From the NCBI GenBank assembly GCA_001801575.1, contig MGYC01000028.1:1-52032 (forward strand): a stretch of DNA of 52,032 nt. Direction: 5' to 3'. Positions 34,818 through 43,120 of this stretch are shown in pieces. The stretch is from Gammaproteobacteria bacterium RIFCSPHIGHO2_12_FULL_41_20 (GTDB lineage: Bacteria; Pseudomonadota; Gammaproteobacteria; DSM-16500). Positions within the stretch are counted from its first letter, which is position 1; the number at the start of each line of letters is the position of its first letter. The notes beneath the pieces were generated by a model. That model ran no database searches. It had not been told where the DNA came from and worked only from the letters and a program-made list of their open reading frames with translations. Position numbers and translations under genes: made by a program.

Positions 34818-35897
34818 GTGAAAGTTGTTGCTCGTTTTGAAGTGCCTTATTACCAATACCTGGATGAAAACAGCCAGTTGACGGAAAAATTACCTACTTT
34901 TGCCAAAGATGCTGATTCGTTAGCGGCTATGTATCGTTTGATGACCCTCGTGCGCTTATTTGATACGAAAGCAATTGCTTTGCAAAGAACAGGAAAATTG
35001 GGGACGTATCCTTCTATTCGTGGTCAGGAGGCAGTGTTTGTCGGTGTGGGGCATGCCATGCATAAAGAAGATATTTTTGTGCCTTACTACCGGGATGTTG
35101 GTGTGGTTATTCAGCGCGGAGTTAACCTGTCGGATATCCTTTTATATTGGGGCGGCGATGAGCGCGGTAATTGTTATGCCAATAATAAACAAGATTTTCC
35201 CTATAGTGTTCCGGTTGGTAGTCAACCTTTGCATGCATCAGGAGCGGCAGTTGCGTTGAAATATCATAAGAAAAAAGCTGCTGTATTGACCATTTGCGGC
35301 GATGGTGCAACGTCACAGGGAGATTTTTATGAGGCAATGAATGTAGCAGGTGTATGGAAGTTGCCAGTGGTTTTTGTTGTCTGCAATAATCAATGGGCTA
35401 TTTCTGTATCTCGTGGTGCGCAAACTGCTGCACAAACTTTAGCACAAAAGGCGATTGCAGCCGGCATTCCTGGTGAGCAAGTAGATGGTAACGATATTAT
35501 CGCTGTCCATCATCGGGTGGAGATGGCGTTAAAAAAAGCGCGTGAACAACATGAGCCTGTTTTATTAGAAATGCTATGTTATCGGCAGAGTGATCATACC
35601 ACGGCAGATGATGCACGTCGTTACGAACCGCCAAAAATACGTGAGCAAGAATGGAAAAAAGAACCGATTATGCGCTTACGTCGTTATCTCGAACAAATTG
35701 GCGTTTGGTCAGAGGACCAAGAGCAAGCTTTATTAGCTGAATGTGAGCATAATATTAACCAAACTGTTGAAGATTACTTGCATACACCACCGCAGCCAGC
35801 AGAGTCTATGTTTGATTATTTATATGCGACTTTGCCTAAGGCGTATCAAGAACAACGGGAGTTGGTGAAAAAAATAGGAGTGGTGCACCATGGCTGA
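34818..35897 (+). CDS. pdhA: Pyruvate dehydrogenase E1 component, alpha subunit
   Basis: This is the TPP-binding half of an alpha2beta2-type E1, as in alphaproteobacteria, Gram-positives and mitochondria, not the single-chain AceE of enterics. The thiamine diphosphate motif runs from GDGATSQGDFYEAMN to CNNQWAIS, and GTYPSIRGQEAVFVG and SDHTTADDARRYEPP (the regulatory-loop region) are typical. The GTG at 34818 has AGGAG eight bases upstream; an in-frame GTG at 34809 overlaps that site and is unlikely. From it the protein has 359 residues. It overlaps pdhB by eight bases. A branched-chain 2-oxo acid complex is the main alternative. Confidence 0.93.
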   Translation: MKVVARFEVPYYQYLDENSQLTEKLPTFAKDADSLAAMYRLMTLVRLFDTKAIALQRTGKLGTYPSIRGQEAVFVGVGHAMHKEDIFVPYYRDVGVVIQRGVNLSDILLYWGGDERGNCYANNKQDFPYSVPVGSQPLHASGAAVALKYHKKKAAVLTICGDGATSQGDFYEAMNVAGVWKLPVVFVVCNNQWAISVSRGAQTAAQTLAQKAIAAGIPGEQVDGNDIIAVHHRVEMALKKAREQHEPVLLEMLCYRQSDHTTADDARRYEPPKIREQEWKKEPIMRLRRYLEQIGVWSEDQEQALLAECEHNINQTVEDYLHTPPQPAESMFDYLYATLPKAYQEQRELVKKIGVVHHG

Positions 35898-36870
35898 AAT
35901 CACCTTAGTAGAAGCAATTACGCAAGCACTGGCTTATGAAATGCAAGCGGACCCTAATGTTATAGTATTAGGCGAAGATGTAGGTAAAGATGGGGGTGTA
36001 TTTCGTGCCACCTTGGGATTATTAGATAAGTTTGGTCCAGATCGCGTGCGTGATACACCATTAGCAGAATCTATGATTGGCGGTTTAGCAGTGGGGATGG
36101 CAGTTCAAGGTTTAAAACCCGTGGCTGAATTTCAGTTTATGGGATTTATCTATCCAGCAGTGGATCAAATCATTAATCATGCTGCACGTATGCGTAATCG
36201 TACTCGCGGTCGTTTGAGTTGCCCTGTGGTGTTTCGCACCCCTTATGGAGCAGGCATTCATGCGCCAGAGCATCATTCGGAAAGTACCGAAGCTATATTT
36301 GCGCATACGCCAGGGTTGCGGGTCGTGATTCCCTCTTCGCCACGGCGTGCTTATGGATTATTATTGGCGGCAATTCGTGATCCTGATCCTGTGATATTCT
36401 TAGAACCATCACGTTTATATCGTTGGGCTAAGCAAGAAGTACCCGATGATGGTAAAGCATTGCCTTTAGATACGTGTTTTACTTTACGGGTTGGCACGGA
36501 TGTGACACTGGTGACGTGGGGAGCGATGGTGAAAGAAACATTAGAAGCAGCAAGTAAGCTAGCGGAAGAAGGAGTTAATGCGGAAGTGATCGATGTTGCA
36601 ACCATTAAGCCTTTAGATATGGATACGATTTTGGCATCTGTAGAAAAAACCGGACGCTGTGTGATTGTGCATGAGGCGCCACGTACTTGTGGTATGGGAG
36701 CTGAGATCGCGGCTGAAGTATCCGAGAAGGCATTGTTATCACTGCAGGCGCCGGTAAAACGAGTGACGGGGTATGATACGGTAGTGCCTTATGCGCGCTT
36801 AGAAAAATCGTATATCCCGAGTGTAGAACGAATTAGAGAAGTCGTACATTTAATAATGGAGTTTGCATGA
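35890..36870 (+). CDS. pdhB: Pyruvate dehydrogenase E1 component, beta subunit
   Basis: The beta chain completes the TPP site and docks E2. Family landmarks are VLGEDVGKDGGVFRAT, the catalytic-site LAESMIGGLAVGMA, PVVFRTPYGAGIHAPEHHSE and VIDVATIKPLDMDTI, and a C-terminal transketolase domain ending VKRVTGYDTVVPYARLEK. Length 326 is normal. It begins inside the end of pdhA (ATGGCTGA overlap) and its stop overlaps the pdhC start (ATGA), so the three subunits are translationally coupled and probably made in fixed ratio. No E3 (lipoamide dehydrogenase) gene follows, so that subunit must be encoded elsewhere. Confidence 0.95.
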   Translation: MAEITLVEAITQALAYEMQADPNVIVLGEDVGKDGGVFRATLGLLDKFGPDRVRDTPLAESMIGGLAVGMAVQGLKPVAEFQFMGFIYPAVDQIINHAARMRNRTRGRLSCPVVFRTPYGAGIHAPEHHSESTEAIFAHTPGLRVVIPSSPRRAYGLLLAAIRDPDPVIFLEPSRLYRWAKQEVPDDGKALPLDTCFTLRVGTDVTLVTWGAMVKETLEAASKLAEEGVNAEVIDVATIKPLDMDTILASVEKTGRCVIVHEAPRTCGMGAEIAAEVSEKALLSLQAPVKRVTGYDTVVPYARLEKSYIPSVERIREVVHLIMEFA

Positions 36871-38006
36871 ACATATTTAATTTGCCTGATCTTGGCGAAG
36901 GCCTGGCCGATGCGGAAATTCGTGAATGGTATGTGAAAGAAGGTGATACTGTAAAAGTAGACCAGCCCTTAGTGTCGATGGAAACAGCAAAAGCTGTGGT
37001 CGATGTTCCATCTCCACAGGCAGGCCGTATTATTAAATTATATGGCACAGTCAATCAAATTATTAAAACTGGCGCACCTCTCATTGGCTTTGAAAGTGAA
37101 TCTGTACAATCATCACCTATTGTGAAAAAAGCAGGTGGTAGTGTAGTGGGCGCATTAGAAGAAAGTGAACATAGTTTAAATGAGGATGAGGTTGTGGTCG
37201 GCGTTGCAGTACCTGCTGCAGTGAAAACACCCAGAGTATTGCCTGCTATTCGTGCCTTAGCAAAACAGTTACATGTTGATCTGGAAATGATAATACCAAC
37301 AGGTCCACAAGGACAAATTACCGCAGAAGATGTACAACGCGCTTCGCAAGGCGGCAAGCAACACATGGGCGAGTCACAGATGGAGGAGTTACGTGGAGTG
37401 CGGCGTGCCATGGCGCAAATCATGGCCCAATCACACAGTGAAGTAACGCCTGTTACTATTGTAGAAGATGCTGACTTAACAGATTTATCTGCGGATATTG
37501 ATATGACGGTGCATTTATTGCAAGCAGTTGTAGCAGGGGTGAAAGCAGAACCAGCATTGAATGCATGGTTTGATGGCAAATCGCTAAAACGCCGCGTATT
37601 TTCAGAAGTGCATATTGGTTTGGCAGTAGATACACCAGAGGGGTTGTTTGTGCCTGTGATTAAAGGTGCGGAAGCATTGTCTGCTAGTAAACTACGCGCC
37701 AAGGTGAATGCATTTAAAAAGGAGGTTACATCACGTACAGTAGCGCCGATTGATTTGCACGGAGCAACGATTTCTTTGTCTAATTTTGGCACCATTACTG
37801 GACGTTATGCGAGTCCGATTATTGTGCCGCCTGCTGTGGCTATTTTAGGTTGTGGTCGTGCGCGCGAGGTGCCTGCTGTACATAAAGGCAAGGTAGCTAT
37901 TCGCCGGATATTACCTTTATCGTTGACGTTTGATCACCGTGCAGCTACGGGTGGTGAAGCGGCGCGTTTTTTGGCAGCAGTGATTCAGTATTTAGAAGGT
38001 TTATAA
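36867..38006 (+). CDS. pdhC: Dihydrolipoamide acyltransferase E2 with altered catalytic Asp
   Basis: E2 forms the core of the complex and passes the acyl group to CoA. A single lipoyl domain (1-76) carries the lipoyl lysine in METAKAVVDV (Lys42). A linker, an E3-binding domain (TPRVLPAIRALAKQL, about 112-148) and the catalytic domain follow. The acetyl-transfer motif normally reads DHRxxDG; here it reads DHRAATGG, keeping His357 but with Thr361 in place of the conserved Asp. At 379 residues it is slightly short for a one-lipoyl E2. The protein may still work, as His is the general base, or may have a changed acyl preference. Its 3' end overlaps the opposite-strand synthetase gene by 22 bp. 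Confidence 0.92.
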   Translation: MNIFNLPDLGEGLADAEIREWYVKEGDTVKVDQPLVSMETAKAVVDVPSPQAGRIIKLYGTVNQIIKTGAPLIGFESESVQSSPIVKKAGGSVVGALEESEHSLNEDEVVVGVAVPAAVKTPRVLPAIRALAKQLHVDLEMIIPTGPQGQITAEDVQRASQGGKQHMGESQMEELRGVRRAMAQIMAQSHSEVTPVTIVEDADLTDLSADIDMTVHLLQAVVAGVKAEPALNAWFDGKSLKRRVFSEVHIGLAVDTPEGLFVPVIKGAEALSASKLRAKVNAFKKEVTSRTVAPIDLHGATISLSNFGTITGRYASPIIVPPAVAILGCGRAREVPAVHKGKVAIRRILPLSLTFDHRAATGGEAARFLAAVIQYLEGL

Positions 38007-40021
38007 TCTTTTCTCAATACCCGCCGCATGATTTTATTCGAGGCGGTTTTAGGTAGTTCATCGAGAAAAATAAGGTCATGAACTTTAAACAGGGGGTTCA
38101 GGTGGCGGCTGATTCGGTCTTGCATTTTTTTCTTAATGGCTTGTTTGTCTAAAGATTGTTTCGTTGTGGCATAAATAACAAGTTGACTAGGCCCACTTCC
38201 TCTATGCGTAACCGCAATAGCGGCAGTCTCTCCTATTTCTTCCATTCCAGCTAGAGTGCGTTCAATTTCTGCTGCACTTATTTTTATTCCACCCAAGTTC
38301 ATGGTGTCGTCAGCACGACCTAGAATGCAATAACAGCCATTGGCTAGTTGCTTAATTTCATCACCATGTCGACGTAGAATGGTAGCATTTTTTAGCGTAG
38401 GCATATTGGCAAAATAAACATCATCATGATTAGCATTGAGCAGTATGGTGGATAGGCCAATAGAGGGGGGGATTAATGCTACTTCACCTTGGTTGCTAGG
38501 TTGACCATGTTCATCGATGATAACCAAGTCTAATCCCATAGCGGGGGTGGTAAACAAAGAAGGATAATTTTTGTCAATGAGAGTACTGCTGAGATAAGCG
38601 CCACCGATTTCCGTGCCACCGCAGTACTCAATTACCGGTTTATACCCAGCAAGTGACATTAGGTAAAGCATGTCTTCAGCATTTGAGCATTCACCTGTGG
38701 AACTAAATGCTTTAATTGCCTGCCAATCTAATCCTTCCATGCAGCCACTATGTCGCCAGCTGGCGACGATTGTTGGAACGATACCGAGCATAGTCACTTT
38801 GGCATTTTGGATAAATTCTCCAAAAACACGATCATTAGGGGCATCTGGATAGATAGCTAATGTTGCTTGATTAATTAATGCAGCGAAAATGAGCCATGGG
38901 CCCATCATCCAACCTAGATTAGTTGGCCATGCCAAGAGGTCACCGGCTTGAATATTATGATGTAAGTATGCATCACTAGCGGCTTTTATCGGCGTGGTGT
39001 GGGTCCATGGGATAGCTTTAGGGGTACCCGTTGTTCCGGAAGAGAATAAGATATTGCATGGCATCATGGGGCCACAGGCGACGCTATCAAACTGATTATG
39101 ATCAAGTAAAAAATCATGCCAGGAGAGGTCCTGGTTACGCAAAGACAATGATATGGATTCTTTGCTAGGTAATACGATAGCGGGAGGAGCATTTGCAGCG
39201 GTGACTCGCTCATAGAGTGGGTGTTTTTTATTATTACGCCAGATATTATCTTGAGTGAAAATTGCTTTTGCTTTGGCAATTTGTAGTCGTGTTGCCATTT
39301 CTGTGCTGGAAAAGCTGTCAGCAATAGAAACGACAATACCGCCCATTTTGATAATAGCTAAATAGATAGCAACAGCCTCTACGGTCATGGGCATGGCAAT
39401 ACCAATGCTATCTCCTGCTTGTAAGCCACATTGTTTTAAACTATTAGCAATACGGTTAACCAAGTGATGCAATGCTTGATAGCTAAGAGTTTTTATGTGT
39501 TTATTCTTATCCTGAAAAATCACCGCTGTTTTTGTCGGATTAGCAATAAAGCAACTATCACTGATGTTTAATGTGGCACCCGGCAACCATTCAGGGCTTG
39601 TTAAGCCTTTTTTTAAATCGCATACTTGTGTAGGGGGATGTTTGAAAACGATATGTAGTTTTTTAATCATTTGCTGCCAAAAGTCTTGGTAGTGCTTTGT
39701 TGTCCATTGATGAAAATCTTTTCTATTGGTAATACCTAACTCGTGCATATAGCACGCAAGATTGGCGTGTTTTTTTAATTCCTCGGTAGGTAACCATGCG
39801 GGGGCTTGCTCTGGGTGGTCACGCCATTGTGGAAACAGTAAGGAAAAGAAGTAAAGATGTATAGGGAAGGGATAAGCAGCTAAGTGGGATGAAATAATGT
39901 GCCAAGCTTGCTCTGGATCCGGATGGTTTAATAATGGGTAGATGTGCCGGTAGAGGGTTGCTGCTTTAGCGCTGGCAAGGCCTAAGTGGTCGGTTAGGTG
40001 GTTGATGATTGTTGTTTCCAT
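37985..40021 (-). CDS. AMP-forming acyl-CoA synthetase, acetoacetyl-CoA synthetase/AAE17-like
   Basis: A 678-residue member of the ANL adenylating superfamily. The P-loop is NILFSSGTTGTPKAIPWTH. Motif A5 is YCGGTEIGG, the hinge is GRADDTMNLGGIKISAAEIE, and the catalytic lysine is in LPKTASNKIMRR (Lys663). An N-terminal region of about 110 residues precedes the canonical domain, similar to the long plant peroxisomal AAE17/18 type and acetoacetyl-CoA synthetases. The carboxylic acid substrate cannot be read from the sequence. ATG at 40021 is used. It is convergent with pdhC (22-bp overlap) and divergent from queC. Confidence 0.85.
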   Translation of the reverse strand: METTIINHLTDHLGLASAKAATLYRHIYPLLNHPDPEQAWHIISSHLAAYPFPIHLYFFSLLFPQWRDHPEQAPAWLPTEELKKHANLACYMHELGITNRKDFHQWTTKHYQDFWQQMIKKLHIVFKHPPTQVCDLKKGLTSPEWLPGATLNISDSCFIANPTKTAVIFQDKNKHIKTLSYQALHHLVNRIANSLKQCGLQAGDSIGIAMPMTVEAVAIYLAIIKMGGIVVSIADSFSSTEMATRLQIAKAKAIFTQDNIWRNNKKHPLYERVTAANAPPAIVLPSKESISLSLRNQDLSWHDFLLDHNQFDSVACGPMMPCNILFSSGTTGTPKAIPWTHTTPIKAASDAYLHHNIQAGDLLAWPTNLGWMMGPWLIFAALINQATLAIYPDAPNDRVFGEFIQNAKVTMLGIVPTIVASWRHSGCMEGLDWQAIKAFSSTGECSNAEDMLYLMSLAGYKPVIEYCGGTEIGGAYLSSTLIDKNYPSLFTTPAMGLDLVIIDEHGQPSNQGEVALIPPSIGLSTILLNANHDDVYFANMPTLKNATILRRHGDEIKQLANGCYCILGRADDTMNLGGIKISAAEIERTLAGMEEIGETAAIAVTHRGSGPSQLVIYATTKQSLDKQAIKKKMQDRISRHLNPLFKVHDLIFLDELPKTASNKIMRRVLRKDYKPSKY

Positions 40022-40078
40022 GCTTTTTCCTTATTATCCTAGAAACTACTGTTGATTATCCAACAAAATGAGCTATTT

Positions 40079-40759
40079 ATGCAAAAAAAAGCCATTGTTT
40101 TATTTTCTGGTGGGTTAGATTCAACAACCTGCCTTGCCCTGGCAAAGTCGCAAGGGTTTATTTGTTATGCATTAAGCATTGAGTATGGACAGAAAAATCG
40201 CATTGAGATAAATAATGCTAAGCGTGTTGCCCAAGTTTTACAGGTTGCTGAGCATAAGATTTTATCTTTACCATTAGCAGAGCTAGGAGGTTCTGCCTGC
40301 ACAGATCCAATGTTAGCGGTACCTGACTATATACAATCAAATGCTATTCCTATTACTTATATCCCAGCTAGAAATACGATTTTTCTCTCACTGGCATTAG
40401 CATGGGCAGAGGTAGTGGAAGTTGCCGACATTTTTTTTGGTGCTAATCATGAAGATTACGCGGGCTATCCTGATTGCCGGCCTGCTTATTTTAATGCTTT
40501 TACTGCGATGGCTAACCTTGCGACAAAGATGGGCGTAGAAGGGCAAGCATTTACTATCCATACGCCTTGGTTATGGCTTAGTAAGGCAGATATCATTAAG
40601 GAAGGTTTGCGGCTAGGAGTGGATTATAGCGCGACTATTTCTTGTTATCGGCCTAATAAACAAGGTTATTCCTGTGGTACTTGCCTTAGTTGCGCTCTAC
40701 GTAAAAAAGGATTTGCTGAAGCGGGAATTCCTGATCCAACTATATATAGCTCCTTGTAA
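40079..40759 (+). CDS. queC: 7-cyano-7-deazaguanine synthase QueC
   Basis: QueC converts 7-carboxy-7-deazaguanine to preQ0 in queuosine biosynthesis, using ATP and ammonia. The PP-loop SGGLDSTT is near the N-terminus. The zinc-binding cysteines are in SCYRPNKQGYSCGTCLSC, close to the C-terminus, and ADIFFGANHEDYAGYPDCRP is a QueC hallmark. From the ATG at 40079 it has 226 residues, the usual size; an upstream in-frame TTG at 40052 would add nine residues that the family lacks. No queD, queE or queF is in the window and no preQ1 riboswitch is visible in its short leader. Confidence 0.95.
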   Translation: MQKKAIVLFSGGLDSTTCLALAKSQGFICYALSIEYGQKNRIEINNAKRVAQVLQVAEHKILSLPLAELGGSACTDPMLAVPDYIQSNAIPITYIPARNTIFLSLALAWAEVVEVADIFFGANHEDYAGYPDCRPAYFNAFTAMANLATKMGVEGQAFTIHTPWLWLSKADIIKEGLRLGVDYSATISCYRPNKQGYSCGTCLSCALRKKGFAEAGIPDPTIYSSL

Positions 40760-40851
40760 TCGCCATTTCGCACCTTCGTCAAAAATGATTTTTAAATGCC
40801 CATTTATTTGTAACGCGAGTTCCGGATCTGTCATCCTATAATTCTGATGGG

Positions 40852-40946
40852 TGTCATCCTGAACCCTTCACTTCGCTCTAGGGTAAACTCCGTGAAGGAT
40901 CTATTTAATCAACTAGATAGATCTTTCGCTAACGCTCAAGATGACA
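40852..40946. repeat. Imperfect palindromic repeat element, downstream of queC
   Basis: TGTCATCCTGA (40852-40862) and TCAAGATGACA (40936-40946) form the outer inverted pair with one wobble. Inside are CGTGAAGGATCT and AGATCTTTCGCTAACGCTC. The reverse complement of the right side reads TGTCATCTTGAGCGTTAGCG, matching the arm and loop of the palindrome at 6508-6591 with a single change, so both belong to one repeat family. It fills much of the 271-bp gap between queC and fis; nothing else is visible there. Confidence 0.65.
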
Positions 40947-41030
40947 TAAGGTTATTTTTGTCGTGTACATAGCTGGCATGACAACTAAATGCTTTAGAAT
41001 GATGAACAAGCGAACATCCTATGGATATTA

Positions 41031-41297
41031 TTAATCTAATAACCCATATTGCTTTAGCTTTTTACGCAAAGTACCGCGTGAAATACCCAGAATATTTGCC
41101 ATCTTTACTTGGTTATAATGGGTATGATTGATCAGGACTTCTAGTAGCGGGCGTTCTATTTCTTCTAGCAGGATGGAGTAGAAATCAATTGGTTGTTCTC
41201 CACCTATGTTAGTAAAGTAATTGCGTAATGTGTCTTTTACTGCTTGACGTAATGTAAGCGCTTCTAATGTATCGGACATAACTATATTTTCACTCAT
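41031..41297 (-). CDS. fis: DNA-binding protein Fis
   Basis: Fis is a nucleoid protein that bends DNA and adjusts transcription of growth-linked genes. The C-terminal helix-turn-helix reads YNQVKMANILGISRGTLRKKL, seen as ANILGISRGTLRKKLKQYG, as in enteric Fis. The ATG at 41297 (MSENIVMSD) has AAAAGGAGC nine bases upstream and gives 88 residues, the normal small size. A longer in-frame start at 41417 would add a basic, low-complexity extension without family support. In enterics fis follows dusB; here it follows a lysine-rich coiled-coil gene and prmB. Leader 41298-41468 is AT-rich. Confidence 0.93.
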   Translation of the reverse strand: MSENIVMSDTLEALTLRQAVKDTLRNYFTNIGGEQPIDFYSILLEEIERPLLEVLINHTHYNQVKMANILGISRGTLRKKLKQYGLLD

Positions 41298-41468
41298 TAT
41301 AAAAAGCTCCTTTTTCTTTTTTTGAATTATTCCTTGGCGTTTGCCTTTGTTATTAAAATCCCCTAGACGAGAGAGTTTTACTCTTTTTAAACTTGTTTGC
41401 AACTCCCTTTTATGCAATAAAAATATTTTTATTATTTGACAATAAGAAATATCAGCTAAGTAAATAAG

Positions 41469-42056
41469 TTACGACGTAAGCTCGGTTGATTTTTCTTTTT
41501 TTATGTCAGTGGTAGCCAGTGTGCTCGTGGTCTCTGTTTGTGTTTTTGGAAAAGTGGCAACAGTAATATTGGTAGGTTTATTTGTTGGTTTTTTTACAGG
41601 AGACACCGTTTTTTTAGAGACTGGTTTTTTCTTGCTCCAATCGCGTGAAAACTGTTCGAGCGCCTTGCGTAGCGCAGTGAATTTTGCTTGTTTTTCTATT
41701 AAATTCTTATAGTGCACTTGCGCTTCTTCTGCTGTTTTGATAAATGCCAACAAGTTTTTTTGTGTATGTTGATGGGCTTTCTTAGCAGCAGTTAATTTAT
41801 TTTTTTTAGCTGGGCTGGGTTTCAGCTTCATTGCGGCAGCAATACGGGCTTGGTGTGTTTTTAATACGTCTTTTGATTTTTGAATATTAGCTTTGAGACG
41901 GACAGCTTGTTGTTTTAGGTTGCCTAGGTCTTTGGTGCATTGGGCAGCCAATTGTGCTGGTACGTTCCAGAATGCTTTTTCAATTTTTTCAATTAATGTT
42001 GTTGGTGGCTGTGTATGATGTTTGCTTGGCCGCTTCAGTGATTTTTTCTTCGGCAT
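41469..42056 (-). CDS. Lysine-rich coiled-coil protein, unknown function
   Basis: The 195-residue product is very basic. A lysine-rich start (MPKKKSLKRPSKHH) is followed by a long helical, probably coiled-coil region (about 20-140: LKQQAVRLKANIQKSKDVL; KKAHQHTQKNLLAFIKTAEE) and a Lys/Pro/Thr-rich unstructured tail (KKPVSKKTVSPVKKPTN). There is no signal peptide or membrane segment. Composition recalls histone H1-like or nucleoid-associated proteins, and the gene lies between prmB and fis on the same strand, which fits a DNA-binding role, but no domain is recognised. An alternative is a nucleoid- or ribosome-linked structural protein. Function unassigned. Confidence 0.72.
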   Translation of the reverse strand: MPKKKSLKRPSKHHTQPPTTLIEKIEKAFWNVPAQLAAQCTKDLGNLKQQAVRLKANIQKSKDVLKTHQARIAAAMKLKPSPAKKNKLTAAKKAHQHTQKNLLAFIKTAEEAQVHYKNLIEKQAKFTALRKALEQFSRDWSKKKPVSKKTVSPVKKPTNKPTNITVATFPKTQTETTSTLATTDIKKEKSTELTS

Positions 42057-42110
42057 GGAATCGACGTCCTCATCAAGAATTTTAAAGGGTAGAATTTAAC
42101 ATCTTTTTAT

Positions 42111-43004
42111 TTAGAAAGTCCACTCTTGTGCTGCACTAAGTAATAATACACCGCCGCCACCGCGCTGAAATTCCAGCCATGTAAAAGGCAATTGTGGATA
42201 ATGTTCGACTAAAGCGTGTTCACTATTGCCAACTTCTACAATTAAAATGCCTTGGGGACTGAGATAGTGGCGAGCTTGTCTTAGAATGCGCAACACAATG
42301 TCGAGGCCTTCTTTTCCCCCTGCTAGACCTAGCGTAGGTTCGTGGCGGTATTCTGCAGGTAGGGTATCCATTTCTTCTCCTGAGACATAAGGAGGGTTGC
42401 TAATGATAATATCGTATTTTTTTGTTGGTAGTGAATTAAATAGATCGGATTGGTAAAGTATTACTTGATCTTCAACATGGTGTCGCAGAGTGTTTATTTT
42501 CGCTATCGTAAGCGCCTCTTCTGAAATATCCGTAGCATCGATTGTTGCATTAGGAAAATGTTTCGCACAAGCAATAGCAATACATCCACTACCTGTACAT
42601 AGGTCAAGAATGTGATGAATATGGGTGGGGTCTATCCAGGGGCTAAATTGGTTCTCAATGAGTTCTGCAATCGGGGAGCGTGGAATCAGAACACGTTCAT
42701 CTACATAAAATGCAAGCCCAGCAAACCATGCCTCGTGGGTTAAATAAGGGAGGGGAATGCGTTGTTGAATGCGCTTTTCAATGAGTTGTAACACTAGTTC
42801 TTTCTCATCTTGGGTTAGGCGGGCGTCCAACATACTGTTATCTATACTATGGGGTAGGTGCAGGGTATGTAATACCAAGGCAATGGCTTCATCCCAAGCA
42901 TTATCTGTGCCATGACCATAATATAGACCTGCCTCATTAAACCGGCTAGTGGCGAAGCGGATAAAATCACGCAAGGTGTATAATTCTAATGTGGTTGTTA
43001 GCAT
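42111..43004 (-). CDS. prmB: Ribosomal protein L3 glutamine methyltransferase PrmB
   Basis: PrmB methylates a glutamine of ribosomal protein L3 using S-adenosylmethionine. The SAM motif is LDLCTGSGCIAIACA and the glutamine-binding signature is NPPYVSGEEMDTLP. YYGHGTDNAWDEA and FYVDERVLIPRSPIAELIE match E. coli PrmB closely and separate it from the release-factor enzyme PrmC. About 297 residues from the ATG at 43004, which has GAGG five bases before it. An in-frame GTG at 43031 without ribosome binding site would add nine residues. It is on the same strand as, and 54 bp upstream of, the lysine-rich gene and fis. Confidence 0.94.
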   Translation of the reverse strand: MLTTTLELYTLRDFIRFATSRFNEAGLYYGHGTDNAWDEAIALVLHTLHLPHSIDNSMLDARLTQDEKELVLQLIEKRIQQRIPLPYLTHEAWFAGLAFYVDERVLIPRSPIAELIENQFSPWIDPTHIHHILDLCTGSGCIAIACAKHFPNATIDATDISEEALTIAKINTLRHHVEDQVILYQSDLFNSLPTKKYDIIISNPPYVSGEEMDTLPAEYRHEPTLGLAGGKEGLDIVLRILRQARHYLSPQGILIVEVGNSEHALVEHYPQLPFTWLEFQRGGGGVLLLSAAQEWTF

Positions 43005-43120
43005 AAGGGCCTCAATATCCTCAGTATGCACTGCGCTTAATATCTTATCAGTCTAGATGTATCTTGAAAACAGCATTATAATCCCTGTTGCAGAAAAATC
43101 AGCAACAGGATAATTTTCAT

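Noticed and set aside
37055-37795. 246-residue open frame antisense to pdhC
   Set aside because: It lies wholly inside a well-supported gene, has low-complexity Ala/Ser/Thr composition and no domain or ribosome binding site.
40764-40781. Stretch CCATTTCGCACCTTCGTC also seen at the zapE start (23019-23036)
   Set aside because: Only about 15 bases are shared and the second site is a ribosome binding site plus start codon, so chance or a common translation signal explains it.
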